Origin: Isoetes taiwanensis
Taxonomy: Eukaryota; Streptophyta; Lycopodiopsida; Isoetales; Isoetaceae
Assembly: GCA_021234155.1 (NCBI GenBank)
Contig: JAJEKV010000002.1
Coordinates: forward strand, 40,227,841 to 40,291,840
Direction of reading: 5' to 3'
Length of the DNA: 64,000 nucleotides
Position 1 is the first letter of the stretch. Each line of letters opens with the position of its first letter. Made by a program: the position numbers and the translations under genes. Shown piece after piece: positions 50,830 to 61,979 of the stretch. The notes below the pieces were generated by a model that did no database searches, was not told the origin of the DNA, and was given only the letters and a program-made list of their open reading frames with translations.

Positions 50830-53506
50830 CTGTGAAGTGCAGGAACAACCTAAGGAGCTTACGAAGTTCATGATGTGCTGTCAGAAAAAACTGGAGACAT
50901 GTATAATGGAGAGAACTGTTTTCCTTCCCAAACTAGCAAGCACTGGAAAACAGTAATGGACCTTATGAGCCATAATTCTGAAAGCAGTTTTATTAGTCTC
51001 CAAACCACAGAATTGTCATTACTACTAGCAGCAGTTTCACGACCATCACTACTAAATTGGACAGACCAGATACTGAATGCGTGATTATCATTGTTATCAC
51101 CTACGAGGAAAATGCTTTAAATGCTTCATAAACCTGCAACATAAATTCAAGAATGGTATTTACAAATAAAAAAAAGATCACATCAAACATGCAAATATCA
51201 CACTTTTGAGGAGAATCGGTGCGAGTTAACATACCTTGTCAAAAGTGTTGCACATATATGGCTTGTATAATTATGGCCTGTCATTGCAACTCCTGCCACA
51301 CGGAAGCTAGTCATGCCTTATAGGAAAAAATGCATGACAAGTCGATGACTGTTATGACAATCTTCAAAATTGCTCTTTATCAGCAGAATGTCTGCTGCCA
51401 AAATACCTATTTCTACTGTCTTGCCAACATTAGCAGCTATTAAAGGTGGTAAGTCACTGCTGCCATCGCCTTCCATAGCCAAATCCACTTGTCTGCACAA
51501 AGGATAAATGGTTGTACGCAACTCAGAAACTAAATCACCTGTAATTCCTTCAAAGCCAACAACAGGTCTGCATCTAAATATTCTGTAAAAGCCAAGCATG
51601 AATTTATGAGTACAGACAATAGAATTAAAAATCTTGTCCACTAATCGCAAAATAAATGGCAGTATAAGAAATGCTGCATCAGGAGGTTGCCATGGACATG
51701 TAAAAAATGCTGAATCAACTTCCATGTTCCTACAAAGCTTTTCTGTTTGAAGACCACCGCAATAACTTTTCTGTAACCTGCATGCATGTGTTTTTAAGGA
51801 AATAGTTCCACTAACTTCGTTCAATAAGAACAAACAAAAAAAAGAATACCCATTTCTGATAAGGTTTAAAAGTTAAATGGTAGACCAAGTCAAGCCTACC
51901 AAGGATACCAAAGAACTATAACCATCAGATTGACATTTTTTAGCTAGAAACATGCATACTCCTTGCATGCACAAAACTGGGGCATTCTGATTCAGTCTGC
52001 TTATTGAAGCATCCATGAGTCTTAACTCAGACTGGATTAGAAGGGATAGGAAATTTACATGCCGCAACAAAAGAAATGAAGTAAATGCTACAAATCCTGT
52101 AACGAACTATCAAATGATGGAGCTATTAAGCAACACATAAAGAAAAAGAATATTTGAGTATAGAGTTAAGAAGTTATACCTCAAAAAATGGAATTCTACT
52201 TAGCCAGATGCAGGAAACTCAAACCCATGGCAATCCAAATCTCTTCCATGGATGCAGGAAAACTTGAAGACCTGGAAAAACATGTAGGAATCACTTGAGC
52301 TCTAATCCTTACAGCGAAACAGTTGTACCAGAGCTTCTTATGAATTAAAGGACAAAATTTAAAACTAATAAGGCATATCTGACGCAAAGTTTCCCGTAAT
52401 ACTTCAGAGAGCACAATCTGTAAAGCTGCACATCAATCTTCTTTATAACGTATCCACATCCTAAATCTAGGAACTGGAAGATCGGAATCATCCATGGTGG
52501 ATCTGATAATGTTATTCCACCGGGGATTTGATCAGAATTGCAATTTGAACTGGAGGATCCAAACAGAATCCATTACTGATGGATATGATACACTAATAAA
52601 GGTGTGCGCGATTTTCAAACACTATGTTATAGGAGATACAACACACATCGTAGCGTGCTGCAATTCTAAAATGCAGAGCTGCAAATGGACTGATGATGTT
52701 GTCAGGCATCTAAAAATCTCCAAATACCACGTTAATGCTAGTGCTATCCAGAGGCTTATTTGATTAATGCATCTATCTTTCTACTGACAGCTTGTATGAC
52801 AAGGGCAAGGACCTGTGTCTTCGTTGATCAAGTGACTTGTAGATAGAAAAAGGAGTGAACCTGGAGTTGTCATCCTGGACGTAATTGGAGATGGAAAGAA
52901 GAAGTAGACCTTCTGATGATGCCTCGTCCATAATTGTTTCCAAGGAATCAGACCCATAAAATGATCTGGCCTGCCATAAGACAATGCAAACCAGGTTAGG
53001 TCGCCTTCATCATAAACTAAGATCAAAATGCATAACATTAATCCAAAGCTTCAATTTCAGCAGTCCCAGACATGCAATCGGTATAGAAGATCCTAGAAAC
53101 CAAAGATTCGTGAAAGACCACCAGGTCTCAGAACTAGAATATGATATGGCATGTTGGCCACGAATTCAAACCAAATGGGGCAGATGGCAAACTCAGGTCT
53201 AACCCAAAAAGGAAAATAGCACAATACGGATCTGTCCATCTGAGAAAGAAGAAAGCAACTAGAAAATGGCCAGCTGCATTAAAAATAAAATGGGCGCAAT
53301 GCAGAGCCCTCATTTGCAGAATGAGACAAGAATGAAAGCTTGTCGTTTTTGCGCAGAAGCGGAAAGAATGCGTTGAAAAAAAAGGCTACGGAGAGATAAC
53401 TACAAAGTACTGAAAAAAAATCACTCTGCCCAACACTCTCGGGTTGCAAAGACTGCGCAAAGACAAGATAAACTGGGCAGGATCCCATTGAAGCGCCTCC
53501 TCCCAT
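50830..53506 (-). CDS. Possible multi-exon gene, product unrecognised
   Basis: Several minus-strand pieces have protein-like composition and splice-like borders. The clearest exon is 52970-52785 (62 codons, acceptor GGCAG, donor GTAGAA), with SLETIMDEASSEGLLLLSIS and TPFSIYKSLDQRRHRSLPLS. A piece near 52414-52196 starts VLSEVLRETLRQ. The region 51760-51318 includes KLCRNMEVDSAFFTCPWQPP and ITGDLVSELRTTIYPLCRQV followed by DLPPLIAANVGKTVEIGILA. A candidate first exon near 53506 starts MGGGASMGSCPVYLVFAQSL. I cannot join them into one frame with confidence. A helical, large-protein fold is suggested, but I do not recognise the family. The 3' limit is a guess. Confidence 0.3.
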
Positions 53507-53702
53507 CTCCGTTGCTATTTTCTGGGGTCTTTTCTAATTTCCCTGGCCTTAGATTCGTAAAAGTAAAGATCTGACGGTCCAAAATAAGGCACATCAGATT
53601 TTGATGACATGGAAATTACACGTGGATAGGCTAGATTTTGAGGAAAGGCTGTAGGCCCAGTAGGGCTGGTGTGCTAAAAAAAAAAAAAAAAAACTTTTTT
53701 CC

Positions 53703-54110
53703 CCTTTTTTTTAAGTAGAAAAAAAAAAGTTTTTTAAGGGCCTTTCTCGATCCTCAAGATCCCTCTGATGGCCTTTCTATTCTATTCTATTCTATTCTAT
53801 TCGACTCGCGAGTCGAGAAAGGGAGCTCAGAGTGAAAATGCAACTCTGAGGGCCTTTCTCGACTCACGAGTCGAGAAAGGCAGCTCAGAGTGAAAAACGC
53901 AGGTCTATATGCTAATTCTGTGGAAAAGGCAGGTCTGAGGAACTTTCTCGACTCGCGAGTCGAGAAAGGCAGCTTAGAGTGAAAAACTTAAGTCTGAGGG
54001 TCTTTCTCGACTCGAGTCGAGAAAGGCAGCTCAGAGTGAAAAACGCAGGTCTGTGGGCCAATTCTGTAGAAAAGGCAGCTTAGAGTGAAAAACTTGAGGG
54101 TCTTTCTAGA
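53703..54110 (+). repeat. Palindrome array, copy 2
   Basis: Same flanks and order as 48911-49160. Palindromes lie at about 53801-53816 (core only), 53854-53879 (one mismatch), 53943-53968 (perfect) and 54002-54025, a 24-bp form that lost the central CG yet is still a perfect palindrome. A (TTCTA)n run of about five units at 53777-53800 replaces the left arm of the first one. Confidence 0.9.
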
Positions 54111-54466
54111 CTCATATATGCGATCAAATATGCAACATGATCAAACAAATCTACTTGCCTACAAACATAGTTTCTATCTCCAATATTATGGAGCAAAAAA
54201 CATAACTAATTGGACCATATTCTATGTATTTTCTATGCATTTTCTAATGCACACCATATCATATGCATTTTCTATGTATACATAAACAAAATGAATGCAC
54301 GCTCGAAAAAAATGGGACTTTAATATTAGGATGAGCTAGACAATATAATATGACCTAAAATAATATAGACATTATGATATCTTAGATAAATATCCCATTG
54401 ATGTTCCGCTTTTTTTCTGCTTGAAGAAAATGGGATTTTAATAATAAGGTGATCTAAATAATATAA

Positions 54467-54502
54467 TACAAGAAACTTATCGCGGCGGCCAAGGCCGCCG
54501 CG
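54467..54502 (-). mobile_element. SINE-like 3' end, second copy
   Basis: The reverse complement of this stretch matches 4232-4267: GGCGGCCTTGGCCGCCGCG then ATAAGTTTCTTGTA. No B box is evident within 200 bp on its 5' side, so the copy is truncated. It interrupts the reading frame of the transposase remnant to its right. Confidence 0.6.
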
Positions 54503-54514
54503 AACGTTTCTCTT

Positions 54515-54602
54515 TCCCAGCCTTTTGTATACACTCATAACCTTATTTGGATCATATGATAGATAATTCAATAACATTTCCCAGCCTTTTGTATACACTC
54601 CC
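54515..54602 (+). repeat. 24-bp direct repeat pair beside the SINE end
   Basis: TTTCCCAGCCTTTTGTATAC and the four following bases occur at 54515-54538 and again at 54579-54602, 64 bp apart. The first lies next to the SINE-like end, so one copy may derive from a target duplication. Confidence 0.75.
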
Positions 54603-55645
54603 CTATCTCCATCTTGGAAACTCTCTAAACTCCGCAAATATTTTGCAATAGAACCTATTGTAAAGTTTGGGTCAAATGACCAATTCCATGTGGAAAAATA
54701 GCCATAAGAAGAAGGGCCATGCCTATGAGTAAGAATTCCTGTCAAAGCCATAGTTTGGATTCAGTCTTAATTGAGAAATGCATGTCTTCTTTTGATCCAT
54801 CTTATCGTGTATCAAACACAGATATTCTTGTGGACTACCAAAAGACAAATATCTCCACGAATATTAAACGTTGCGACAACTTTTTTGCTCCATGGTGTGT
54901 CTGTCAATTTTATAAAGAAGTATCTCCCTCTCCTGTGGATTCTTCGTGCTATCCAATTTGTTCTTCAAATCTATACACGTTTCACATTTTGAGAAACTGC
55001 TATTTTCTCTTGAAACAAGGACATGATTAAAGTCCTTATTCCACATTTGACTAAAACTTGATTGAGAGATGTGGGGTAGCCTTTGCATGCTTAGAGATTC
55101 ATTCACTTCCTTTAACATGGACTTCATGTTGTAAGTAGGCAGCATCACATTTTGATAGTCTCTCTCCCCATCACACGTAATTCTACTTCCAATGTGGCAT
55201 TTGATTGGTTGTAACATCTACCAAGTGTGTAAGTGCCACCTTTGCAGCCTCCATTCTTTCTGTACATCGCATTACAAGTTTGTTTCCATGCATGCCCTTT
55301 TTTGCTCCATTAAGCCACTTGTTTCTCCTATTATAAAATGTGGCTTTACAAATACCATAGATTGTGTACCACCCTTTACAACACACAATGTTCCATCAAA
55401 TAACATGCCCTTGTATTTTCCATCCTCGTCTTTCACACTTGCTGCCAAACTATCATATGTGAAAGTTGTTTGATCATCAAATTTCAAAGAATGATACTCA
55501 GTACGAGCAATTAAGATTTTTTTTCGATTAGCATATTGGCAACAATGATTTGGACAACAATCACTAGACGCCACCTTAGCAATATTCTCCATTGCACAAG
55601 GATCACTCTTGACTTCTTTAACCACTAATTTGGCCTTCTGCCGCT
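54603..55645 (-). pseudogene. Transposase-like protein remnant (DUF7869-type), broken
   Basis: Read on the minus strand from 55645, the remnant has a Cys-rich segment (CAMENIAKVASSDCCPNHCC), ARTEYHSLKFDDQTTFTYDS, FVKPHFIIGETS and CCKGWYTIYGICKATFYNRR. Next come FSKCETCIDLKNKLDSTKNP and finally LTGILTHRHGPSSYGYFSTW with DPNFTIGSIAKYLRSLES. This order is what I remember of the large plant and animal proteins annotated with domain DUF7869, thought to be transposon-derived. At least two frame changes break it (about 55300-55390 and 55200). The 5' end is cut by the LINE fragment at 55646, and a SINE-like end lies near its 3' end. The family name is from memory and unverified. Confidence 0.55.
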
Positions 55646-55964
55646 GCCTGTGCAGAATGCCATATACAGGTTGTATGAGAGTTGTTTTGACAGGATGCAG
55701 CCGACGGGCCAAGCATTCACCAGTAGTATCGGGGTCCGGCAGGGCTGCCCCCTCTCACCAACACTTTTTGGCCTCTACATTGACCAGTTAGAGCCCTGGC
55801 TTACTGAGCATGGGGGGGATGGCATACAACTTTTGCACCAGGTCATCCGCCAGCTCATCTATGCGGACGATGTTGACCTTCTGGCCCACACCCCAGAAGC
55901 TATGCAGTCTCATCTGGATGCCCTAGACACATTCTGCCAGGCTACAGACATGCGCGTGAGCAAA
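55646..55964 (+). pseudogene. LINE reverse-transcriptase fragment of another family
   Basis: About 105 open codons: NAIYRLYESCFDRMQPTG, then SIGVRQGCPLSPTLFGLYID, and the active site as LIYADDVDLLA, followed by [15 protein letters not shown]. It has GVRQG where the array LINEs have GVKQG, and a richer GC content, so it belongs to a different family. Both ends are truncated and there is no CT tract beside it. It separates a DNA-transposon remnant from a Ty3/gypsy remnant. Confidence 0.88.
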
Positions 55965-56459
55965 AGAACTCTTAGACATCTTACCAAACAATTGCTCTTG
56001 CCTCAATATAGCTAAAGTATGCCTCACATGCTCCACATGTTCCTGCAATGTCTTGGAATAAACCAAGATGTCACCAAAGAATACCAAACTAAAGTTATCA
56101 AGGAAAGGTCGGAATATATCATTCATTAAATGAATAAATGTTGCAGGAGCGTTTGCCAAGCCGAAGGGCATCACTACAAACTCACAATGACCCTATCGGG
56201 TTCTGAATGCAATCTTATAAATATCAGACTCCTTGATCCTTATCTGATGGTATCCAGATCGCAGATCAATCTTTGTAAAGTATTGGGTTTGACCCAACTG
56301 ATCAAAAAGCTCATCAACTCTAGGCAACGCATATTTATTCATCACAGTAATCTGGTTAAGCATTCGGTAATCAATGCAATTCGGCGTGGGGGCACTCTCA
56401 GAGATGCATACAGTGATTTTCAGGAAGTGGCTGCATCGTGGGTTTCTGGGCCTGATCAA
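55965..56459 (-). pseudogene. Ty3/gypsy reverse-transcriptase fragment
   Basis: On the minus strand the core RT motifs appear in order: [53 protein letters not shown], and the active-site region [10 protein letters not shown]. Typical Ty3/gypsy enzymes have a double Asp here (I-D-D-I); the first Asp is replaced by Gly. One in-frame stop lies near 56175-56192. No RNase H, integrase or LTR is visible next to it. Confidence 0.88.
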
Positions 56460-56689
56460 TGAATTCCTTCAGAAAATCAGCATCTAAAGTCTGACACCAT
56501 TGTTCTCAGTCTGAACAGGAGAGCAAGGTGTGCACAGAGGGAGGGAGCCATTCCGTGGAAATAGTCTGTCTGTTAAGGTAAGCACGCAGTGTTAAATCCT
56601 CCAAGATGATGTAAATAGATCTGGGCAAACTGAATCTCCATAGCTTCATTCAAATTCTTCCAGACCTGATGCAGAGTTTCGGCTATCTA

Positions 56690-57400
56690 AAGAGGGAGGT
56701 GGTGAGCAAACTCCTGCATATATTCATCTTTGAAGGTTGTGGCCGATGTCTGATCCTGAAGGTATTTGTTCTCAGGTAGCAAAAGCCACTTAGCATTTTC
56801 ATTGCCACAGAAAGCATGACTTTGTCCATCATCAAACTTGTCCAGAGTGTCTGCCAGATAGAAATCATGAATGACATATGCCATGGGTTGAACCAGGCGA
56901 AAAATGAAGAATTCCTGATCATCACAAGTAAGGAGGCCATATACCAAGAGGGCGCAAAAGAGACCTTTGTCTTCAATGGAGAGGTCAGGCCAAATGGTGA
57001 GAAGATCATTGGTGCTAAGAGGCTCATGAATCTTGCCATTGGCAGAATACCACTTAAGCAGGAAGAGATGACGGCGTGAGACGACATAGTCCAGATAGCT
57101 GGTGGGTGTTGAGAAGTCTCTTGGAATAGTAAGAGCTAACTGAAGGTATGTCTCATGCTGACTCTGAGCTTCTTTGGCAGACTGAATAGCCTATTGCAGC
57201 TGATGTTCCATGTCATGAATTTTATTATCCTTCTCAGCTAGAAGGCGTGACTGGTCTCGGATTTTCCTATGAGAGTACGTGGCCTGTGATGATGACGGCA
57301 CTTGAGTAGAAAGTTGTAGCTGGAGACTGGCAATTTCCGCATCATCAATCAACTTCTGCTTCTGAGTTTTTGCAGCTATTAATATATAGACACGATAGTT
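56690..57400 (-). pseudogene. Coiled-coil protein remnant, possibly gag-like
   Basis: One minus-strand frame runs about 235 codons with a single TAG near 57190. It begins with a coiled coil (DDAEIASLQLQLSTQ, SRLLAEKDNKIHDMEHQLQ) and continues QLALTIPRDFSTPTSYLDYV, FLLKWYSANGKIHEPLSTND, VQPMAYVIHDFYLADTLDKF and ATTFKDEYMQEFAHHLPL. It lies upstream of the Ty3/gypsy RT on the same strand, where gag should be, but no zinc knuckle or protease is seen. I do not recognise the family. Confidence 0.4.
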
Positions 57401-58554
57401 CCTACAAAAATTGTAGGATATGTTGATTGAATCTTCATTGAGGGTTCCCAACATTAGCCCAGCAACGCTGGGCACCATTACTAGTAACATGTATAGTAAA
57501 CTTAACAATGCCATTTAAAGTGAAAACAACACCAGCTATGGCAATAATAATAAACAGCAGCAGCCAAGGCAGATACGGTTTTCCTTATGCCCACATTTTT
57601 CCTTATTATTTTTCTTATGCAGGAGCTTGCATTAGGAGCTTGTTAAAGTTAAGGCGACCCAGTATATCATCTTATCAATGGCGAATAACGCCTCCAACAG
57701 ATCTTTAGCTTCCGAGTTTCATATCATGGAATCAGGCTCGTTTTAAATTGATATTACTTCTTTCTGCATTGGTTCAAGCAGTTGATCAAAGATAAAAAGT
57801 TTTGAGCTTCTATGCTGGAATGTGCGCTTCAGAGGTTTTGGTAACTGGAAAGGATGTTTCTGCTTTAAAACAAGCAGCTTATTGGCCCTTTTGAATGGGT
57901 TGTTGTACGTAAGTACTATTTTCTGTTATTTCTGTCTAAGCTTTTTGTTTAAGATTTGCAAGTTTAAGAGGAAGTGTTGTGATGAAAAATTATGAATTAT
58001 TATGTAAATTTGCTGCTATACACTACTGCCGAACTTTGATGCAAGACGTGTTCGATGGGAGTGCGCTAGCACTGAATGTACTTACATTTTTTGAGTTGAA
58101 TGAAGAGAATTTTGGCTGTAACTTAAAAATGTAAGTTATATGCAAGATTTGAATTTGGCATGTTGAATATGCTCTCTGCCAATATTAGCTTCAATTTTGA
58201 AGCCATGCATATGACTTGCAGATCTTTTATTTAATATATTCTCATTGCTTGAAAAAATGAATGGATATCCCTTAGGTAATTCTTTGCTAACATATGACAA
58301 TTAATTAGCTAATTAATGCTATCTATACCTGTTTTGTTTGTGTTGTTACGTTGTTATCAGTGCATACACCATTGTTTTCTTCCTTACAAATAATATCTAG
58401 CATTGCAAAGCACCTAGAGGTCCAATTCGAGAAGGGAATTTTGTAACGGCCCCATGATAGACCGCTCGAGTATTCGAACCTTGAATGTGTTGTGGGGCAT
58501 TCCTGAGACACCGGCATAAATGAGTAGAAGCGACTACTCATAAACGTCTAGACG
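57401..58554. other. AT-rich spacer without recognisable genes
   Basis: No supported gene. TTAATTAGCTAATTAA at about 58301-58316 is a perfect short palindrome. The rest is unremarkable AT-rich DNA. Confidence 0.4.
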
Positions 58555-58760
58555 GTTTTGCCCAGTTGGTTAAGGGCATGTCGGTTAGGAACGTTACAGC
58601 CCCACATGCAAGATTATAACTCTACCAAGGAAACTCTAGGGTCCCAAATTATAATCACAATACTTAAAAGGTTCGTAGGATTAGCAATCCTCAACTCAAG
58701 TAATGACCATCTAGGCTACAGATCCAGGTTCGAATCTAGACTCAAGCATATGTTCTTGCA
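58555..58760 (+). mobile_element. Possible SINE-like remnant
   Basis: TTGCCCAGTTGGTTAAGG at about 58558 resembles a tRNA A box and CCAGGTTCGAATCTAGA at about 58724 a B box. They are about 150 bp apart, too far for one tRNA head unless there is an insertion. A minus-strand B-box-like phrase (AAGGTTCGAATAC) lies near 58470-58482. Confidence 0.3.
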
Positions 58761-59889
58761 CAAGTATTCCTTTTTGAACTTAGGGATATAAGGGTCGGGT
58801 AAATCATCCGTTTATCCTATTGTTTAAATTTGGTTTTTCCGATGTGTGGAAAACTTTTTGGAATTTTTTTCTAGGTTAGTTTTCTAAGGTTTTAAAAGTT
58901 TTGTCTGCCGGAAAATATTTGGGATTGTCCAAAAATCGGGAAAGAAAAATTGGTATGATTTTTTGGTTGGGGATATCGTAGATGGATTTGGATATGAGCG
59001 TCACGGAGGCCGTGTGGAAGACAGAAATAGTAGTTGTCTCTGTCGAATTTTGGACGCTGAAGTTTTGCCCTGTAAATCCAGTCAACCACAAGAGAGTAAT
59101 AGTTGTTCCGGCTCAACCTAATCAGGTGACGGAGTTATTCTTCTCTTCTGTTCAGGTCCGACATTAGTTTACGTTGATTGAAGCATATATAGGCAAGGTC
59201 AAGTTGTTCTGGTCATCAGCAATTGATTTTTTCTAGGTTTCAATTTTTTCCTCTTTCTGTTGCGTCTGGGGGCATGCATGCCACGAATTTATATTATCCA
59301 TTGAGGAACTGACGGATCCGCTTTCAGCTTGCAATTTCGGGGTTAAGAATGAGAATGAGAATTTCGGGGTTAAGAGAGTCTAATAGGCTGATTTTGACTA
59401 GCTCCAGGCATTCGGAAGGTGTGCTTAGGAAGAAGTATCCGGATCTCTTGACCTCCAGTCTTAGTTTTACCTTCTTTGAATTTATGTTCAGGTTTGCATC
59501 CAATTTGCGGTATTCATCTGATTATGTTTTGCATCCTAAAGTTTTAACATGAATTCATGTGTAGCGATTCTTTTTCAAATGCAGTTGTATGGCCATCTAT
59601 AGTATGGCCAAATTAATTTGTTAAATGTCGAATCTTCATTTGCATTGCCAGTTTTCTGCCTTTGTATCTTGCTTTCTGATCCATTTTTCTTTTTCTTTTT
59701 TTTTTTCCTTTCATTGACATGCTTTCCAGTAGGTGCTATGGATTTGCTCTGCCAATACATGTAAAGGAAAAAACAAATTGCATTAGAAGATTGCTTTTAT
59801 GGTTATTATCAGTTTTTATGCATTAGGTTAAGAATGTTTTGAATTTGTATCACAAATACCTTTTCTTTTTTGTTATTTGACTTGCAGGT
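58761..59889. other. Spacer without a supported gene
   Basis: The phrase ATTTCGGGGTTAAGA is duplicated at about 59334-59348 and 59361-59375 around GAATGAGAAT repeats. A T run lies near 59690-59707. The open frame at 58982-59167 is short and unrecognised. Confidence 0.35.
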
Positions 59890-60460
59890 CGTATGCATAA
59901 GGAGCATTTGTCTTGAGGAGTCAATTTTTAATGTTCTCAATGCCATTCAAAATGGGGCTGCAAATTCGTGTAAGTCCCCAAGAGATTTATGTCAATGTTA
60001 ACTTTGACTCTAAGCAAGCTTTTTGACAGAACTGCAATTTTCACGCTGTAGTAGTGCAAAATTGCATGGCAATGAGAAATTTTTTTAATGCGTCAGTCTT
60101 ACAATGGTTTGATCAGACACAAATAACAGATGCCAAGATGCCTTATGTATTGACACGCCAGGCAATCCATGTTCTTATGTATTCACACAGTGCCGCACAT
60201 TCTATGTTAGATGCATTTTACCCTGTCAAGGTACCCTGCTGCTAGGATTAGGTATTCGGCTGAAATTGGTGTACCCAACAGGATGATAGTAATGTCTGCA
60301 GCATATGTGAGGAGATGGGCAGTGGACATTTTTGTAATGAAGCAGCTTATTCCCTCAGTAGTTTTTTGCTCTAGCATCCAGAGACACAGTCTACAAAGAT
60401 CTGAGTTGACGGTCTAGGCTTTATGGGGAGCCATCTGTGATGGAAGATAGACCAGGTAGT
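59890..60460 (+). CDS. Possible exons of an unrecognised gene
   Basis: After an acceptor at TTGCAG (about 59888) an exon-like stretch reads VVCIRSICLEESIFNVLNAI and is followed by a donor at GTGTAAGT near 59970. Another open stretch at about 60054-60240 reads NASVLQWFDQTQITDAKMPY, TRQAIHVLMYSHSAAHSMLD and AFYPVK before GTACCC. A third begins after CTGCTAG near 60244 with RIRYSAEIGVPNRMIVMSAA and YVRRWAVDIF. The composition and splice-like borders suggest real or recently lost exons. I cannot name a family or define the ends. Confidence 0.25.
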
Positions 60461-61979
60461 TCAAACTCATTATATTTATAGTTCAATTTGGAGAACAGGA
60501 TATCGATAGAATGTTGATTACCTCAGTCTGCTACAGGCCACTGTATGAGGTATTTTAGATCATGATCATGATATTTGGTTCCGTTCTTTGAATTCCATAA
60601 GGCATTAATTCTTTGTGCATACATCAGATATATCTACAAGTAGTATTTCCTTTGAAATTGCTTATAGTGATTCCTATGCTACTCTTATATTTAAGTAAAA
60701 GTTGGCAATATCTGGGATTGAAGCTTCCTATTAAATTTTATTGTTTAGACATACTCATGCTGATACCAAAGATCTTTAGATGGATCTGAAGGCACATAGC
60801 ATTTCATTAATTTTGTAAGTGCATATACTTGACTGACACTTTTCCCTTTGCTCTGCATGACACTAAGGTGTAAGTAGATTGAGTTTATAGAAACCTTTAG
60901 GATCAATATTGCTAAGAAAGATTATAAAGTTTTCCAATAAGAACAGATGCAAGTTGTGTGCATCTGTTCACCATCCCTTTCTCAACCTATTATCTTTGTA
61001 CTCTTAGGAAGGTTTGTGCTTGCATTATAGCACATGATTCACATGGTGATCTATGCTAGACTAAGTTTGGCAGTTGGATTCCCACTTACTATTTGGCAGC
61101 CAGGCATGCTAGCTTGCTTGAACACATCAGAAGATGATTTCCTTTTGATAGATTTGCAAGAAAACAAGGACCTTGGTGATGGAAGTGAAAAAGGTTGCAA
61201 ACAAATGATCGAACCTCTCCGTACTTATTTTATTTTCTTATTATCAGGGCCCACATTGGTGGGAATGAAAGGAGTACAAAGAACGCAGTCTCGAATTTCA
61301 CTTTGAGGCAGATATGCAGGTATTGATCATCATTATATTATAGTTTGAAGCATTATATCTTTGTAAAATTTTTATTTCTATGGAAGACAGGAAACTAAGA
61401 ACTCCATAGTGTCCTCTCCATTTCCAGTTTAATTCCTGGGCATGCCCTACATATAATTATCGTGTGCACTTTGAGGCAGATCCGCCGGTATGGATGAATG
61501 TCCTGCTCAATAGAGTTGTACCACGCTTTGTTTCCATTTGTAATTGCAACAGGTATTCAACTCTTGAATCTGCAACCTAGGAGATGCCATATTCATATGA
61601 AGAATGCGTCAAGTTAATGCAGATTTCAGCATTATATCTTTTGTGAGTTTAATTTTTAATATCAGATGAAATATCAGATGAAATAAAGAAGTCAAGAACT
61701 TTAAGGAAGGTTTTAAACTTCTGAAAGCTCACTTATTGAAGATAATTTGGGTCGCTTCTGCATTTTGTTGTGCATTTCCAGTTCATGGATTTGTGGGATT
61801 CTACATTGCGGTTCAATTCCAGCTCATAGTACTTTGGCGCTTCATCGCGCTACATCACATTATCCAGATACACCTCAAATGCTGCTATCTATTGTTTTTG
61901 CACTATTATACTGACCTCGACTAAAAGCTACTAAAAGAATATTCCACATTAACTACTTAAATGTCCACATCCAAGTTTC
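60461..61979. other. Spacer, possibly with further exons
   Basis: A 90-codon open frame at 61034-61306 and one of 62 codons at 61736-61924 have no family I recognise. CACTTTGAGGCAGAT occurs near 61301 and again near 61468, a short duplication. No gene can be defended. Confidence 0.3.

Noticed and set aside
48911..54110. Reading the palindrome arrays as LTRs of one retrotransposon or as a CRISPR array
   Set aside because: Between them I see no gag-pol, primer-binding site or polypurine tract on either strand. The repeats are palindromes with repeated spacers, not CRISPR repeats with unique spacers, and the genome is eukaryotic.
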